64,000 nt of DNA from Maribacter algicola (GCF_003933245.1 NZ_QUSX01000002.1:186001-250000); one strand, 5' to 3'; shown: positions 35,999 through 45,059, counted from the stretch's first letter. Notes: generated from the sequence alone by a model not told the origin. Translations and numbers: made by a program.

Positions 35999-36327
35999 AT
36001 GAGCCCCAAAGGAAGTTTTTCGTCAAAGGGAAACTGAACGGAACCTTTCCCTTTCTTGTAGCCTGCCAATTCCGTCTCAAATGCCGCATGTGCGGAAGGG
36101 GTGGCATAAAACCCAAAATGCTTCTTCTGGGCCGCGAAGTATACCAAAGGCTTCCCGTTCAGTTTGTACGCCGGCATTCCATAACTTATTCCTTCCACGG
36201 CCTTCGGAGCGGTTTCTTTGACCAGTTTCTGCAGTACCCGCAATTGCTCCTGTATTTCCATAGGGAAATGGGCAACATAGCCCTCAAAATCGGAAGCCTT
36301 GATCATGGTCGGCATAGGAAGGTGCAT
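35956..36327 (-). CDS. DUF1801 (YdhG-like) family protein
   Basis: A 123-residue DUF1801 protein: PMEIQEQLRVLQKLVKETAPKAVEGISYGMPAYKLNGKPLVYFAAQKKHFGFYA, and FPFDEKLPLGLIKKMVSYKVREL. The frataxin-like fold family includes iron chaperones of the YdhG type; next to oxyR/dps an iron-related role is possible but not shown. The stop codon lies inside the dps terminator hairpin. Start at 36327 or the Met four codons later. Confidence 0.85.
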   Translation of the reverse strand: MHLPMPTMIKASDFEGYVAHFPMEIQEQLRVLQKLVKETAPKAVEGISYGMPAYKLNGKPLVYFAAQKKHFGFYATPSAHAAFETELAGYKKGKGSVQFPFDEKLPLGLIKKMVSYKVRELSN

Positions 36328-36365
36328 CTAGGTTATCGATTTAAAATTAGGAAATTCATTCCATA

Positions 36366-36393
36366 AAAAAGACCTCCAAATGGAAGTCTTTTT
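36366..36393. terminator. Bidirectional terminator after DUF2141 gene
   Basis: AAAAAGAC + CTCCA / TGGA + AGTCTTTTT around AAA, 36366-36393, with A/T runs on both sides. It lies just after the stop of the minus-strand DUF2141 gene. Confidence 0.75.
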
Positions 36394-36414
36394 GTTTATG
36401 ATCGCTGTTTTATT

Positions 36415-36834
36415 TTAGAACCGTATCCTGAATTCCAAATCGGTATCGGCTACTTCAAATTTGGAACCATCAAAACTTGGTGGGCCAAAGGTCATTTCTC
36501 CCGTGGTGGCATAGCTTTCCTTGGGCATGCCGGTAGGTTCAAAATCCATTCGTTGGTTTCCGTTGGCATCGTGCATCAACATTAAGGCAAAAGTTCCCGG
36601 TTCCACATCTGAAAATGTGAGGGTCACTTCCCCGGTTGTGGCATCCACACTTTGGTTCTGGATGCCGGCTCCTTTCATAAAGGTATCGGCAGTATGCAGG
36701 GAGCCAATGATTTGACCTTCGTTGGACAATACGTTCTCAATGGTTACGGTTACGTTGACGCCCTTTTTTTCTTGGGCATACCCAGTCAATACACTTGTTA
36801 GTACCAATCCTAAAATAATTCCTAAATTTTTCAT
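36415..36834 (-). CDS. DUF2141 family exported protein
   Basis: About 139 residues from ATG 36834 (MKNLGIILGLVLTSVLTGYAQ, a signal peptide). Core: VNVTVTIENVLSNEGQIIGSLHTADTFMK, then AVEPGTFALMLMHDANGNQRMDFEPTGMPKE, the DUF2141 signature. Function unknown; probably a secreted beta-sandwich. The frame extends upstream to 36867, but that part shows no signal sequence. Confidence 0.87.
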   Translation of the reverse strand: MKNLGIILGLVLTSVLTGYAQEKKGVNVTVTIENVLSNEGQIIGSLHTADTFMKGAGIQNQSVDATTGEVTLTFSDVEPGTFALMLMHDANGNQRMDFEPTGMPKESYATTGEMTFGPPSFDGSKFEVADTDLEFRIRF

Positions 36835-36908
36835 GTTTGCGGTTTTAAAAGTTATTCGATGTCCCAAAATTGCGGTATATCACAACCACAAAAAAAACAC
36901 ATCTACCC

Positions 36909-36979
36909 AATTGTGGAATTTTTGGAGTGAGTTGTAACACTGCTTTTCGACTTCAATTCAGGGGACTTATTCCACAATT
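36909..36979. promoter_or_regulatory. Long-spaced 11-bp inverted repeat between DUF2141 and TonB receptor genes
   Basis: AATTGTGGAAT (36909-36919) and ATTCCACAATT (36969-36979) are perfect inverted copies separated by 49 bases, in the shared region of two divergent genes. The geometry could allow a protein bound at both sites to loop the DNA. Confidence 0.45.
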
Positions 36980-36988
36980 CGGTCAGCC

Positions 36989-36996
36989 TAAATTTG
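36989..36996 (+). promoter_or_regulatory. -7 promoter box for the TonB receptor gene
   Basis: TAAATTTG, exact match to TAnnTTTG, 54 bases before the ATG at 37051 and ten bases after the downstream arm of the inverted repeat. Confidence 0.5.
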
Positions 36997-37050
36997 ACAT
37001 CCATTTCTCTTGGTGGAGTTTTGCTCCGTAATCAATCGGAATAAAATACC

Positions 37051-39210
37051 ATGAGAATTTTCTATCAGTTTATATTTATTTGTTTTACCACGGCCACCTA
37101 TGCACAAACTGTTGTTTCTGGGGTGGTGCTGGATACTAGGAACCATCCTATAGAAGGGGCCAATGTCTATTTGGAAGGCACCTATGATGGTGCCTCTACG
37201 GATGCCCATGGAAATTTCAGCTTTGAGACCACGGAAACCGGTACTCAAAACTTGTTGGTTTCCATGCTTTCCTTTGAACCTTTTTCACAAGCAGGGGATG
37301 TTTCCTATTTTAAGGACCTTAAGATAACTTTATATGAGGCGTTAAACGAATTAACGGGCGTTACCTTGACCGCTGGAAGTTTTCAAGCAGGTGATAATTC
37401 AAAGGTGTCCGTTTTAAAACCACTGGATATCGTCACAACGGCCGGGGCGGCAGGCGATTTTGTGGCCGCATTACAGACCCTTCCAGGTACCAGTACGGTA
37501 AATGAGGATGGTAGGTTGTTCGTTAGGGGAGGGGCTGCCGGTGAGACCCAAGTATTTATTGACGGTCTACGGGTTTTTCAACCTTTCAATGCTACTGCGA
37601 ACAACATTCCCACTCGGGGCAGATTCTCTCCTTTTTTGTTCAAGGGGATAACCTTTAGTACCGGAGGGTATTCCGCTGAATATGGCCAGGCCCTTTCGAG
37701 TGTCCTTTTGCTGAATACAACGGATATCCCAGAACAGGAAAAAACGGATATTTCCCTTATGTCCGTAGGTGGAGGATTAGGGCATACGGAAATATGGGGC
37801 CAAGAATCCCTAAGTGTGAATGCCAATTATATAAACTTGGCCCCCTATCAGGTGTTGGTTCCTTCCAATCAGGACATGCGGTGGAACAAACCTTTTGAAT
37901 CCATTTCTGGGGAGGCGGTTTTTCGAAGCATGGGGGACAAAAGTATGTTCAAGCTCTATACAGGATTCAATCATTCCAGTTTGGACATCGCGCAGGCCGA
38001 TATCAATTTTGAGGAATTTGTGCCCTTTAGTCTGCAAAACAACAACTTGTACCTGAACGCTTCTTACAAGCATTTTTTCGATAAGGAATGGACGCTTGGC
38101 ACGGGCGCCAGTATCTCCAATGATACCAACGATGTCAATGTATTGAACAACGACATAGATTCCCGTGAGATGGCCCTTCACCTTAAGGTCAAAATGGGCA
38201 AGAATTTTACAAATAGACTGCAATTGAATTTTGGTACGGAATATTTTGTACAAGACTTTGATGAAACGTTCCGCAGTGCCGGAATAGATCCTTTCCCTTA
38301 TGGTTTTACCGATGGATTATGGGCTGGTTTTGCAGAAACCGATGTTTATTTTAGCAATCGGTTTGCCATGAAACTCGGGGGACGAATGGAACATAGCATG
38401 CTTTTGGGGCAGACAACGCTATCACCCCGACTTTCATTGGCCTATAAAAGTGGGGATAAGGGACAGTTTTCCTTGGCTTATGGGGATTTCTATCAAAACC
38501 CTTGGGCGGAATACTTGAAATTTGACCAAAACCTGGAATCGGAAAAAACGTCGCACTACATTTTAAACTATCAATATTTGGATAACGGGAAAACCTTTAG
38601 GGCAGAGGGGTATTATAAGAATTATGACGGATTGGTGAAGTTCGATACGGATATGCCCCAATTCAATTCCGTCTTCAACAACAATGGCGGTGGCTATGCA
38701 GCGGGACTGGACCTTTTCTGGCGGGACAATAAAAGTTTTGACAATCTCGATTATTGGGTGTCATATTCCTTTTTGGACACGGAACGGGATTATCGAAATT
38801 TTAGGGAAAGGGCCACACCAAACTTTGCGCCAAAGCACAGCTTTTCCCTGGTCACCAAATATTGGGTCGAAGATTGGCGTTCCCAAGTGGGTTTTTCCTA
38901 TAATTTTGGTTCTGGAAGGCCCTATAACGATCCCAATAAGACCGAATTTTTAAGTGAAAGGACAAAATCCTTCAATAACTTGAGCATCAATTGGGCCTAC
39001 CTACTGTCCCAACAAAAAATCCTGTATTTTTCAATCAGCAATGTGGCAGGATTCAATAATGTCCACGGATATCAATATGCGGATTCGCCCAATGATATTG
39101 GTGCTTTTGAAAGACGTACCATACGGCCCAATGCCGATAGCTTCTTTTTTGTAGGCTTCTTTTGGACCATCAGCCAGGATAACAAAAGCAACCAGTTGAA
39201 CAATCTTTAA
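37051..39210 (+). CDS. TonB-dependent receptor with N-terminal carboxypeptidase-regulatory-like domain
   Basis: A 719-residue outer membrane receptor. Signal peptide (to about AYAQ, residue 19), a carboxypeptidase-like domain of about 80 residues (TVVSGVVLDTRNHPIEGANVYLEG...FSFETTETG), the plug (AAGDFVAALQTLPGTSTVNEDGRLFVRGG, VFIDGLRVFQPF) and then a beta-barrel to the C-terminal FFVGFFWTISQ. It lacks an adjacent SusD gene, so it is unlikely to be a polysaccharide utilisation SusC. It may import a metal chelate or a small nutrient. It overlaps the convergent DoxX gene by four bases. Confidence 0.92.
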   Translation: MRIFYQFIFICFTTATYAQTVVSGVVLDTRNHPIEGANVYLEGTYDGASTDAHGNFSFETTETGTQNLLVSMLSFEPFSQAGDVSYFKDLKITLYEALNELTGVTLTAGSFQAGDNSKVSVLKPLDIVTTAGAAGDFVAALQTLPGTSTVNEDGRLFVRGGAAGETQVFIDGLRVFQPFNATANNIPTRGRFSPFLFKGITFSTGGYSAEYGQALSSVLLLNTTDIPEQEKTDISLMSVGGGLGHTEIWGQESLSVNANYINLAPYQVLVPSNQDMRWNKPFESISGEAVFRSMGDKSMFKLYTGFNHSSLDIAQADINFEEFVPFSLQNNNLYLNASYKHFFDKEWTLGTGASISNDTNDVNVLNNDIDSREMALHLKVKMGKNFTNRLQLNFGTEYFVQDFDETFRSAGIDPFPYGFTDGLWAGFAETDVYFSNRFAMKLGGRMEHSMLLGQTTLSPRLSLAYKSGDKGQFSLAYGDFYQNPWAEYLKFDQNLESEKTSHYILNYQYLDNGKTFRAEGYYKNYDGLVKFDTDMPQFNSVFNNNGGGYAAGLDLFWRDNKSFDNLDYWVSYSFLDTERDYRNFRERATPNFAPKHSFSLVTKYWVEDWRSQVGFSYNFGSGRPYNDPNKTEFLSERTKSFNNLSINWAYLLSQQKILYFSISNVAGFNNVHGYQYADSPNDIGAFERRTIRPNADSFFFVGFFWTISQDNKSNQLNNL

Positions 39211-39692
39211 TTGACATAACGTTTTGCTATATAATAATCCAAGCTGAATTTACCCGCCCCGAAGCCCATGTAGAAAAAACTCACACAAAAGAAGATAAAA
39301 ACGGGCAAAATATCCCAAGAGCCGTCCCATTTGCGGACAAATATACCCATAGCCATAGTTAGGAACACAAAAAACGACGTAACGCGGGTATTTAGCCCCA
39401 GAATGAGCAATAAGCCACCCACTGCTTCCATAAATCCAATTGACCAAGCAAAAAGGTTAGGCATAACGTCGAAGGGATAGCCCTGATATGCTATGTGGTT
39501 AACAAATTCCTTAGATACTTCAAACCAAGATAAATCCATGCTATCTGGTGTCCAAGGGGTGCCAAATTTGTTTGGTGCGTATATGAATGACAGAGAATAG
39601 CCTGTTAAAATCCTAGGCACCAATAGTATTAGGTTGGGTAAATGACCACTAACCTCAAAAGGTCTTATAATTATCTTGAAATAATACTCCAT
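39207..39692 (-). CDS. DoxX family membrane protein
   Basis: A 161-residue protein with four hydrophobic segments of the DoxX/quinol-oxidase-subunit-like family (ILLVPRILTGYSLSFI, MPNLFAWSIGFMEAVGGLLLILGLNTR, RVTSFFVFLTMAMGIF, LPVFIFFCVSFFYMGFGAG). Substrate or partner unknown. It overlaps the end of the TonB receptor gene by four bases. Confidence 0.82.
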   Translation of the reverse strand: MEYYFKIIIRPFEVSGHLPNLILLVPRILTGYSLSFIYAPNKFGTPWTPDSMDLSWFEVSKEFVNHIAYQGYPFDVMPNLFAWSIGFMEAVGGLLLILGLNTRVTSFFVFLTMAMGIFVRKWDGSWDILPVFIFFCVSFFYMGFGAGKFSLDYYIAKRYVN

Positions 39693-39865
39693 GGAAATAA
39701 AATATCATGAGAATTATGTGATTCACAGGTTAGTGCTCCTTGAAATTAGCAAATAGCAACATTCTATCCAATTTTATATTTAGAAAGAGTCAGGTTTTTA
39801 TTCAAATTCGTCAAAGAATACTAGAGAATTTTTTCAACTTTAGAAAATAATTTAAAAAAGTAAAA

Positions 39866-40918
39866 ATGACAGCTATAAAAGCCTATGCCGCTGCCTCCAA
39901 GGAAGCGGATCTTAAACCTTTGAATATTGAGAGAAGGAGTACAAGATCAGACGATGTTAAAATTGACATTCTATACTGTGGGGTGTGTCATAGTGATTTA
40001 CATCAGGTACGGAATGATTGGAAAAATTCCATATATCCGGTCGTGCCCGGTCATGAAATCATTGGTAAGGTGTTGGAAGTAGGCAGCAATGTATCGGATT
40101 TTAAAGAAGGTGATTTGGTTGGCGTAGGCTGTTTGGTTGATTCATGTAAGACCTGTGGTGCTTGCAAAGACGATTTGGAACAATTTTGCGAAAATGGGGC
40201 CACCTTTACCTACAACGGCGAGGACAAACATTTGGGCGGGCATACCTTTGGTGGCTATTCCGAAAGCATTGTGGTCGATAAGGATTTTGTCTTGCGGATT
40301 CCTGAAAATTTGGATGCCAAAGCAGCCGCTCCTTTGCTCTGTGCAGGTATTACCACGTATTCGCCATTGGCGCATTGGGGCGTAAAAGAGGGTGACAAGG
40401 TTGGCGTAATCGGTTTAGGAGGTTTGGGACATATGGGAATTAAGTTTGCCCATGCCATGGGAGCCCATACGGTCATGATTACAACCTCTCCGGATAAAAG
40501 CAGCGATGCCAAAAAATTAGGAGCCGATGAAGTCCTTATTTCCAAAAACGAGGACGACATGAAAAAACATGCCGGAAGTTTTGATTTTCTATTGAATACC
40601 ATTCCTGTAGGACACGATATGAATCCGTATGCCAATCTTTTAAAAAGGGATGCCACGATGGTCATTGTTGGTGCAGTGGAGCCTCTGGACCCCTTGCATG
40701 GTGGAAGTTTAATAATGGGTAGAAAGCGTATTGCCGGATCTTTGATCGGGGGTATTAAGGAAACCCAAGAGATGCTCGACTTTTGTGGGGAGCATGATGT
40801 AGTGTGCGATATTGAAATGATCAACATCCAAGATATAAATGAGGCCTATGACCGTCTTCAAAAATCGGATGTGAAATATCGATTCGTTATCGATATGAAA
40901 TCGCTTAAGGAAAGTTGA
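39866..40918 (+). CDS. Zinc-dependent NAD(P) alcohol dehydrogenase (YahK-like)
   Basis: A 350-residue medium-chain dehydrogenase of the cinnamyl alcohol dehydrogenase/YahK branch. Catalytic zinc ligands: Cys in YCGVCHSDLH, the GHE motif in VPGHEIIG; structural zinc cluster DSCKTCGACKDDLEQFC; nucleotide fold GLGGLGHMG. It reduces aldehydes with NADPH. Single gene, followed by a bidirectional terminator. Confidence 0.94.
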   Translation: MTAIKAYAAASKEADLKPLNIERRSTRSDDVKIDILYCGVCHSDLHQVRNDWKNSIYPVVPGHEIIGKVLEVGSNVSDFKEGDLVGVGCLVDSCKTCGACKDDLEQFCENGATFTYNGEDKHLGGHTFGGYSESIVVDKDFVLRIPENLDAKAAAPLLCAGITTYSPLAHWGVKEGDKVGVIGLGGLGHMGIKFAHAMGAHTVMITTSPDKSSDAKKLGADEVLISKNEDDMKKHAGSFDFLLNTIPVGHDMNPYANLLKRDATMVIVGAVEPLDPLHGGSLIMGRKRIAGSLIGGIKETQEMLDFCGEHDVVCDIEMINIQDINEAYDRLQKSDVKYRFVIDMKSLKES

Positions 40919-40945
40919 TTCTGGAAAGGAGCATACGGAAATAAT

Positions 40946-40970
40946 AAAGACGGTCATTGACCGTCTTTTT
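40946..40970. terminator. Bidirectional rho-independent terminator after the alcohol dehydrogenase
   Basis: Perfect 10-bp stem AAAGACGGTC (40946-40955) / GACCGTCTTT (40959-40968), loop ATT, T run to 40970, A run before it. It can also serve the convergent DUF4382 gene. Confidence 0.92.
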
Positions 40971-40997
40971 ATTTTATCCCATGCAAACTGAAGGTGT

Positions 40998-41900
40998 TTA
41001 ATTACCTTCGTCTACTATTGGCTCCGCTGCCAACAGAAAATCCTGAACCGTGCTGTTGGCAGCATTTATATCTGCGGATAGGGTATCGCTTTGAACATAG
41101 GTCTCCAAACCTGCAGTGGTTCTGTAGCTACCGGCCGGAATTCCCATAATCATATAGTTTCCATCTATATCGGAAAAGGTCGTCAATGTATCGGTTTCAT
41201 TGAATATCTCAACCAATGCACCTTCCAGTCCCAAAGGAGTTTCTTCCACGAGTGTTGAAACGTTGCCTTTAAGGGTTCCTGCCTTAGATATATTTGATGC
41301 TTTGATCACCGGTTTGAAGTTAAACCCGTTAATACCTCCGGCTATTTTTGTGTTTCCTTTGGCTACAAAGGATTTACTTACATCAAAATCCAATAATAGA
41401 TCTGCTGATAAACCACCCACCACGGTTAGTCCCGGATTGATAAAAACCTTGATACCCGTCTGATCTCCACTTGGCACTTTGAGTTCATATTCAGTGCCAT
41501 CCTTTAGAACTACGTTTACTCCTTTAACATAGACCCTAACCAAATCATAGGTACCGGCAGGAACATCCAAATTGGCCATGTTAGCCGTTGTTCCATTCAC
41601 CAAGGTCAAAAGGTTTAAGGGAATTTCCTCTTCCATCAATACGATAAAAGGAGAGGACAATTCCTCAGAATCCTCCACTAGACTTTGATCATCATCAGAT
41701 ACCCTCGTACCTTCCTTCAACCGGGCATCGATTTTAAAAACTGTTACGTTAGCCTCAGCCACTTGATCAAAAGGAAAGGGGGCATCGACCATTTGTACAC
41801 GTAGCCTTCCCGTTCCATCCATGTTTGGAGAGTCATCTGAACAACTAGTAGCTAAAAATAGGGTACATGCGAGTAGGGTGAAAAAAAGATTTGTTTTCAT
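40998..41900 (-). CDS. DUF4382 lipoprotein with carboxypeptidase-like C-terminal domain
   Basis: A 300-residue lipoprotein (ATSC, Cys20). Residues about 30-190 form the DUF4382 domain (GRLRVQMVDAPFPFDQVAEANVTVFKIDARL, VPAGTYDLVRVYVKG), residues about 205-285 a carboxypeptidase-regulatory-like beta-sandwich (GTLKGNVSTL...GALVEIFNETDTLTTFSDIDGNYMIMGIPAGSYR). Probably surface-exposed, function unknown. A 7-bp hairpin is found in its leader. Confidence 0.88.
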   Translation of the reverse strand: MKTNLFFTLLACTLFLATSCSDDSPNMDGTGRLRVQMVDAPFPFDQVAEANVTVFKIDARLKEGTRVSDDDQSLVEDSEELSSPFIVLMEEEIPLNLLTLVNGTTANMANLDVPAGTYDLVRVYVKGVNVVLKDGTEYELKVPSGDQTGIKVFINPGLTVVGGLSADLLLDFDVSKSFVAKGNTKIAGGINGFNFKPVIKASNISKAGTLKGNVSTLVEETPLGLEGALVEIFNETDTLTTFSDIDGNYMIMGIPAGSYRTTAGLETYVQSDTLSADINAANSTVQDFLLAAEPIVDEGN

Positions 41901-41917
41901 TTTAAAATGTTTTTTAT

Positions 41918-41940
41918 GGTTCCCAAAGAATCAGGGAACC
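41918..41940 (-). promoter_or_regulatory. Leader hairpin upstream of the DUF4382 gene
   Basis: Perfect inverted repeat GGTTCCC (41918-41924) / GGGAACC (41934-41940), nine-base loop, 18 bases before the start codon of the DUF4382 gene. It could be an operator or an RNA hairpin at the ribosome-binding region. Confidence 0.4.
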
Positions 41941-42057
41941 TTGTTATTTTAAAAAGTTGGGCGCTGCGAAATTGCAAAAAAATGAAGATAGAAACGATAA
42001 AGAAATCACAAATTCGACGAACTGCATGTGTCCAAAACCGAAAAAATACTGACTCTT

Positions 42058-43422
42058 TCAGTTATTGGGGCTGGTGCCGAACCACTTGGCAATCACATTT
42101 TCGGCAGGTTTGTAACGGGGAGAGAAATCAAGATCGGTTTTTGCACTTTCTGAAGTGGTCCTATTTTGCCATTCCCAGATATAAATGCCCGCAAACCAAG
42201 GTTTGTCCCAATTTTTTTTGAACATGGCCTCATAGGCCAGTTGCTGGGTCCGGTCCGATTTCTTCATGGTATACTTATTAAAATAAGAACCCCATTCCCA
42301 TGGTTTTATGGTAGCATCCGGGGTGCTTTTATAGCCCACTTCCGTAAAAAGAATGGGCTTGTCATACTTTTCATGTATATCCTCCAAAGCGGTCAAATGT
42401 CTGTCCCAGCCTTTTTCAATGCTTTCCAAAGTGGGGTGTTCCTCTTTCGTAAGAGGAAAATAGGCTTGTATGCCAATGTAGTCGAGTTGGTCCCAAAAAG
42501 CGATATGTTCATATTCGTCGTGCCAGTTGGCAGCGTAGGTGAGTTTGCCATCATACATGGAACGAATTTCCGAAATGAGTAATCGCCATTTTTCGGGTTG
42601 TTTTTTTATTGAGGTCTTTAGTTCCGTTCCCACACAGAATAGTTCCGTGTTCGTTTCTTGGGCTATTTTGGCGTACTTGAGCATGTTCTTGCGGTAACTT
42701 TCAAACCATAGGTCCCAAGCCTCGTCATCCTTTAATTGGATGTTTGCCCGCCAACCTTCCATCATCCACAAATGGGGTTTTAAATGCACGTGCAGCCCGT
42801 TTTTATGTAGGTCGTTGATAGCCCTCACGATGCTGGAATCCCTTCGGCTGTAGGTTTCCATGGATTCCGGAACGTCCATCTGGGAGGTTTTTTCGTTTTC
42901 CTGATGTAAAAACGGAATGACCGCAACCCATTCCACATTGGCCCTGATCAAGTTGTTTATCGCTTCGGTATTGTCGTCCGACCAACCAAAAACGCTGGCT
43001 CCCCTGTGCTTTTGGTCACTTTCATAATAGTGATTTGCCTTTCCCGATGTGTTCATGGCGCCATGGTCCCATTGAAAATCGTGCCCCTCGTTGGCATTGA
43101 TGAAGACCACGGTCTTAAATCCTACGATCAAAAGTACTATGGGCAATATAAAACGTAGTGAAAACTGTCGCCATGCCGTAGCGCTTCCCTTTTTTTGTCC
43201 CACTTTTATAAAATGTACGATTACAAAATAAAGTAGGCCAAAAAGTATAAAAAGAACATGAAAACCTATGAGGATGAACTTGCGGGAAGCCAGTTCAAAG
43301 AAAAAGATGATATATTCAGAAAGGCTTTCATTTCTCCTGGTAAACCGGACTAGGAAATACACAAAAGTTGCTGCCCATAGGACTAGGTACAGCAAAACCA
43401 AATGTATACCACGCTTTTGCAT
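42058..43422 (-). CDS. GH113-like glycosidase with three N-terminal membrane helices
   Basis: A 454-residue protein. Hydrophobic segments at about residues 6-24, 50-70 and 89-107 form a membrane anchor; residues about 140-450 are a TIM-barrel of the GH113 type (endo-beta-mannanase-like). The predicted acid/base Glu267 is in FCVGTELKTS and the nucleophile Glu361 in ILFTEVGY; aromatic residues typical of sugar subsites are plentiful (WMMEGWRA, WEWQNR). Membrane-anchored versions are unusual and suggest hydrolysis of a glycan in the periplasm or envelope. It lies two bases downstream of the paiB-like gene. Substrate uncertain. Confidence 0.85.
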   Translation of the reverse strand: MQKRGIHLVLLYLVLWAATFVYFLVRFTRRNESLSEYIIFFFELASRKFILIGFHVLFILFGLLYFVIVHFIKVGQKKGSATAWRQFSLRFILPIVLLIVGFKTVVFINANEGHDFQWDHGAMNTSGKANHYYESDQKHRGASVFGWSDDNTEAINNLIRANVEWVAVIPFLHQENEKTSQMDVPESMETYSRRDSSIVRAINDLHKNGLHVHLKPHLWMMEGWRANIQLKDDEAWDLWFESYRKNMLKYAKIAQETNTELFCVGTELKTSIKKQPEKWRLLISEIRSMYDGKLTYAANWHDEYEHIAFWDQLDYIGIQAYFPLTKEEHPTLESIEKGWDRHLTALEDIHEKYDKPILFTEVGYKSTPDATIKPWEWGSYFNKYTMKKSDRTQQLAYEAMFKKNWDKPWFAGIYIWEWQNRTTSESAKTDLDFSPRYKPAENVIAKWFGTSPNN

Positions 43423-43424
43423 TA

Positions 43425-44030
43425 TTACTTCTTTTTTTCCATTTCAACCGCAATTGCCCTGGCACCCGCATCACGTTCCTTAAGCTCAGTTATAATCTTG
43501 GCATGGTCCTTTACCCTTCCCTGTGATAGTTTGTAGGTAGCCTGGATATCCGTTATCCTTATCTTAAATCCCACAACGCCCCTGATCTGAGACATGGTTT
43601 TATCGGACATGTCGTGCAATGAAATGGGATGTTTGGAATCCTTTTCATATTTGTCCACCAGCTTGTGCATGGAAGCCAACACTTCATCTTCCGACAAAAT
43701 TCGAATATTTCCGTATACATGCACTGCGATATAGTTCCAAGTGGGTACTTCCTCATCGGTATACCAAGAGGAGGAAACATAACTGTGCGGCCCGTTAAAA
43801 ATGCAAAGTACTTCATCACTGCCGTTAAAACTTTTCCATTGCGGATTGGCTTTGGAGATATGGCTGAACAAAAAATCGGTTCCATGCGTATCAGTGACCA
43901 ATTCCAAAGGAATATGGGTGGCCCAAGGTTTTCCATCGACCTGATTCACCAAAATACCAAAACCGTTGTTTTTGATAAAATCCTTCACTTGGGAAATGTC
44001 CTCGTTTTTATAGTGGTTGGGCGTATACAT
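43425..44030 (-). CDS. FMN-binding negative transcriptional regulator, PaiB-like
   Basis: A 201-residue PaiB-type split-barrel protein: MYTPNHYKNEDISQVKDFIKNNGFGILV, then ATHIPLELV, FSHISKANPQWKSF, YVSSSWYTDEEVPTWNYIAVHVYG and the C-terminal KLSQGRVKDHAKII. Bacillus PaiB represses protease and sporulation genes; most homologues are simply FMN-binding oxidoreductase-like proteins. It is the first gene of a two-gene unit with the GH113-like enzyme. Confidence 0.88.
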   Translation of the reverse strand: MYTPNHYKNEDISQVKDFIKNNGFGILVNQVDGKPWATHIPLELVTDTHGTDFLFSHISKANPQWKSFNGSDEVLCIFNGPHSYVSSSWYTDEEVPTWNYIAVHVYGNIRILSEDEVLASMHKLVDKYEKDSKHPISLHDMSDKTMSQIRGVVGFKIRITDIQATYKLSQGRVKDHAKIITELKERDAGARAIAVEMEKKK

Positions 44031-44134
44031 GGTATAAAGTTAGTAAAACATCAATTCAGGCAAGAATCAAATTAAAAGCGTCAAGGTGTTTGGCAAAGGA
44101 AAGGTAAATTCAATGGAACTTAAAAAAAATTAAA

Positions 44135-44965
44135 ATGCCATTTATAACAAATAAGAAAGGAAAGGAAGCCGTTGATATCTTCTATGAGGACTACGGAGAA
44201 GGACAACCGGTTATTTTAATTCACGGATGGCCCCTGAGCAGAAAATCCTGGGAACAGCAAGTATGGAAAATTGTACAAGAAGGATATCGATGTATATCCT
44301 ATGATCGTAGGGGATTTGGAATATCCTCGGCACCATGGGGCGACTACGATTATTCCGCACTGGCGAGCGATCTAGATACTCTTATTGAAGGCCTGGAATT
44401 GGATAATGTTGTTATTGTTGGATTCTCCATGGGAGGTGGCGAAGTAGTCCGATATTTAACGGATTATGGAAGCGGTAAAATCGCCAAAGCGGCCCTAATC
44501 AGCTCCATCATTCCATTGGTAAAGAAAAAGGAGGACAATCCTCACGGTGTACCGGAAAATGTATTGGATAACATTAAGGATGCCCTGCAAAAGGATCGGG
44601 TAGGGTTTTTAAAAACCTTCCATACCGGTTTCTACAACTACGATGATAATAAAAACAAGGTGAGCGAGGGCCAATTGGAGTATGATTTTATCATTGCCTC
44701 CCACGCCTCCCCAAGAGCTACGATTCAAACGGCATTGGCCTGGATGCATACCGATTTTAGACCAGAGCTGAAGAACGTGGATGTACCTACCTTAATCGTC
44801 CACGGAGATGCAGATGAAACTGTACCTATCGAAACCTCTGCAGAACAGGCGGCCAAGGGAATAAAGGACAATACCTATGAAGTGATTAAAGGAGCTCCCC
44901 ATGGTTTGAATATTACGCATTCTAAGGAGTTGAACGATATATTGATTTCTTTTTTGAAGAACTAA
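44135..44965 (+). CDS. Alpha/beta hydrolase (non-heme chloroperoxidase/esterase type)
   Basis: A 276-residue alpha/beta hydrolase: oxyanion His-Gly in ILIHGWPLSRKSWE, nucleophile Ser in VGFSMGGGEV, Asp in IVHGDADETVP, and His in GAPHGLNITH. The complete triad fits the cofactor-free haloperoxidase/esterase subfamily. No signal peptide; substrate unknown. A terminator follows. Confidence 0.92.
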   Translation: MPFITNKKGKEAVDIFYEDYGEGQPVILIHGWPLSRKSWEQQVWKIVQEGYRCISYDRRGFGISSAPWGDYDYSALASDLDTLIEGLELDNVVIVGFSMGGGEVVRYLTDYGSGKIAKAALISSIIPLVKKKEDNPHGVPENVLDNIKDALQKDRVGFLKTFHTGFYNYDDNKNKVSEGQLEYDFIIASHASPRATIQTALAWMHTDFRPELKNVDVPTLIVHGDADETVPIETSAEQAAKGIKDNTYEVIKGAPHGLNITHSKELNDILISFLKN

Positions 44966-44986
44966 AATTTATAGAAAAGAAGAAGT

Positions 44987-45017
44987 AAAAAGGGCCTTTT
45001 AAAAAGGCTCTTTTTTT
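44987..45017 (+). terminator. Rho-independent terminator after the alpha/beta hydrolase
   Basis: Arms AAAAAGGGCCTTTT (from 44987) and AAAAGGCTCTTTTT with one G-T pair, followed by T to about 45017. Confidence 0.8.
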
Positions 45018-45059
45018 GTTAGTGGAATTAAGTAATTTATACTTAATTAATAGTTTGAA

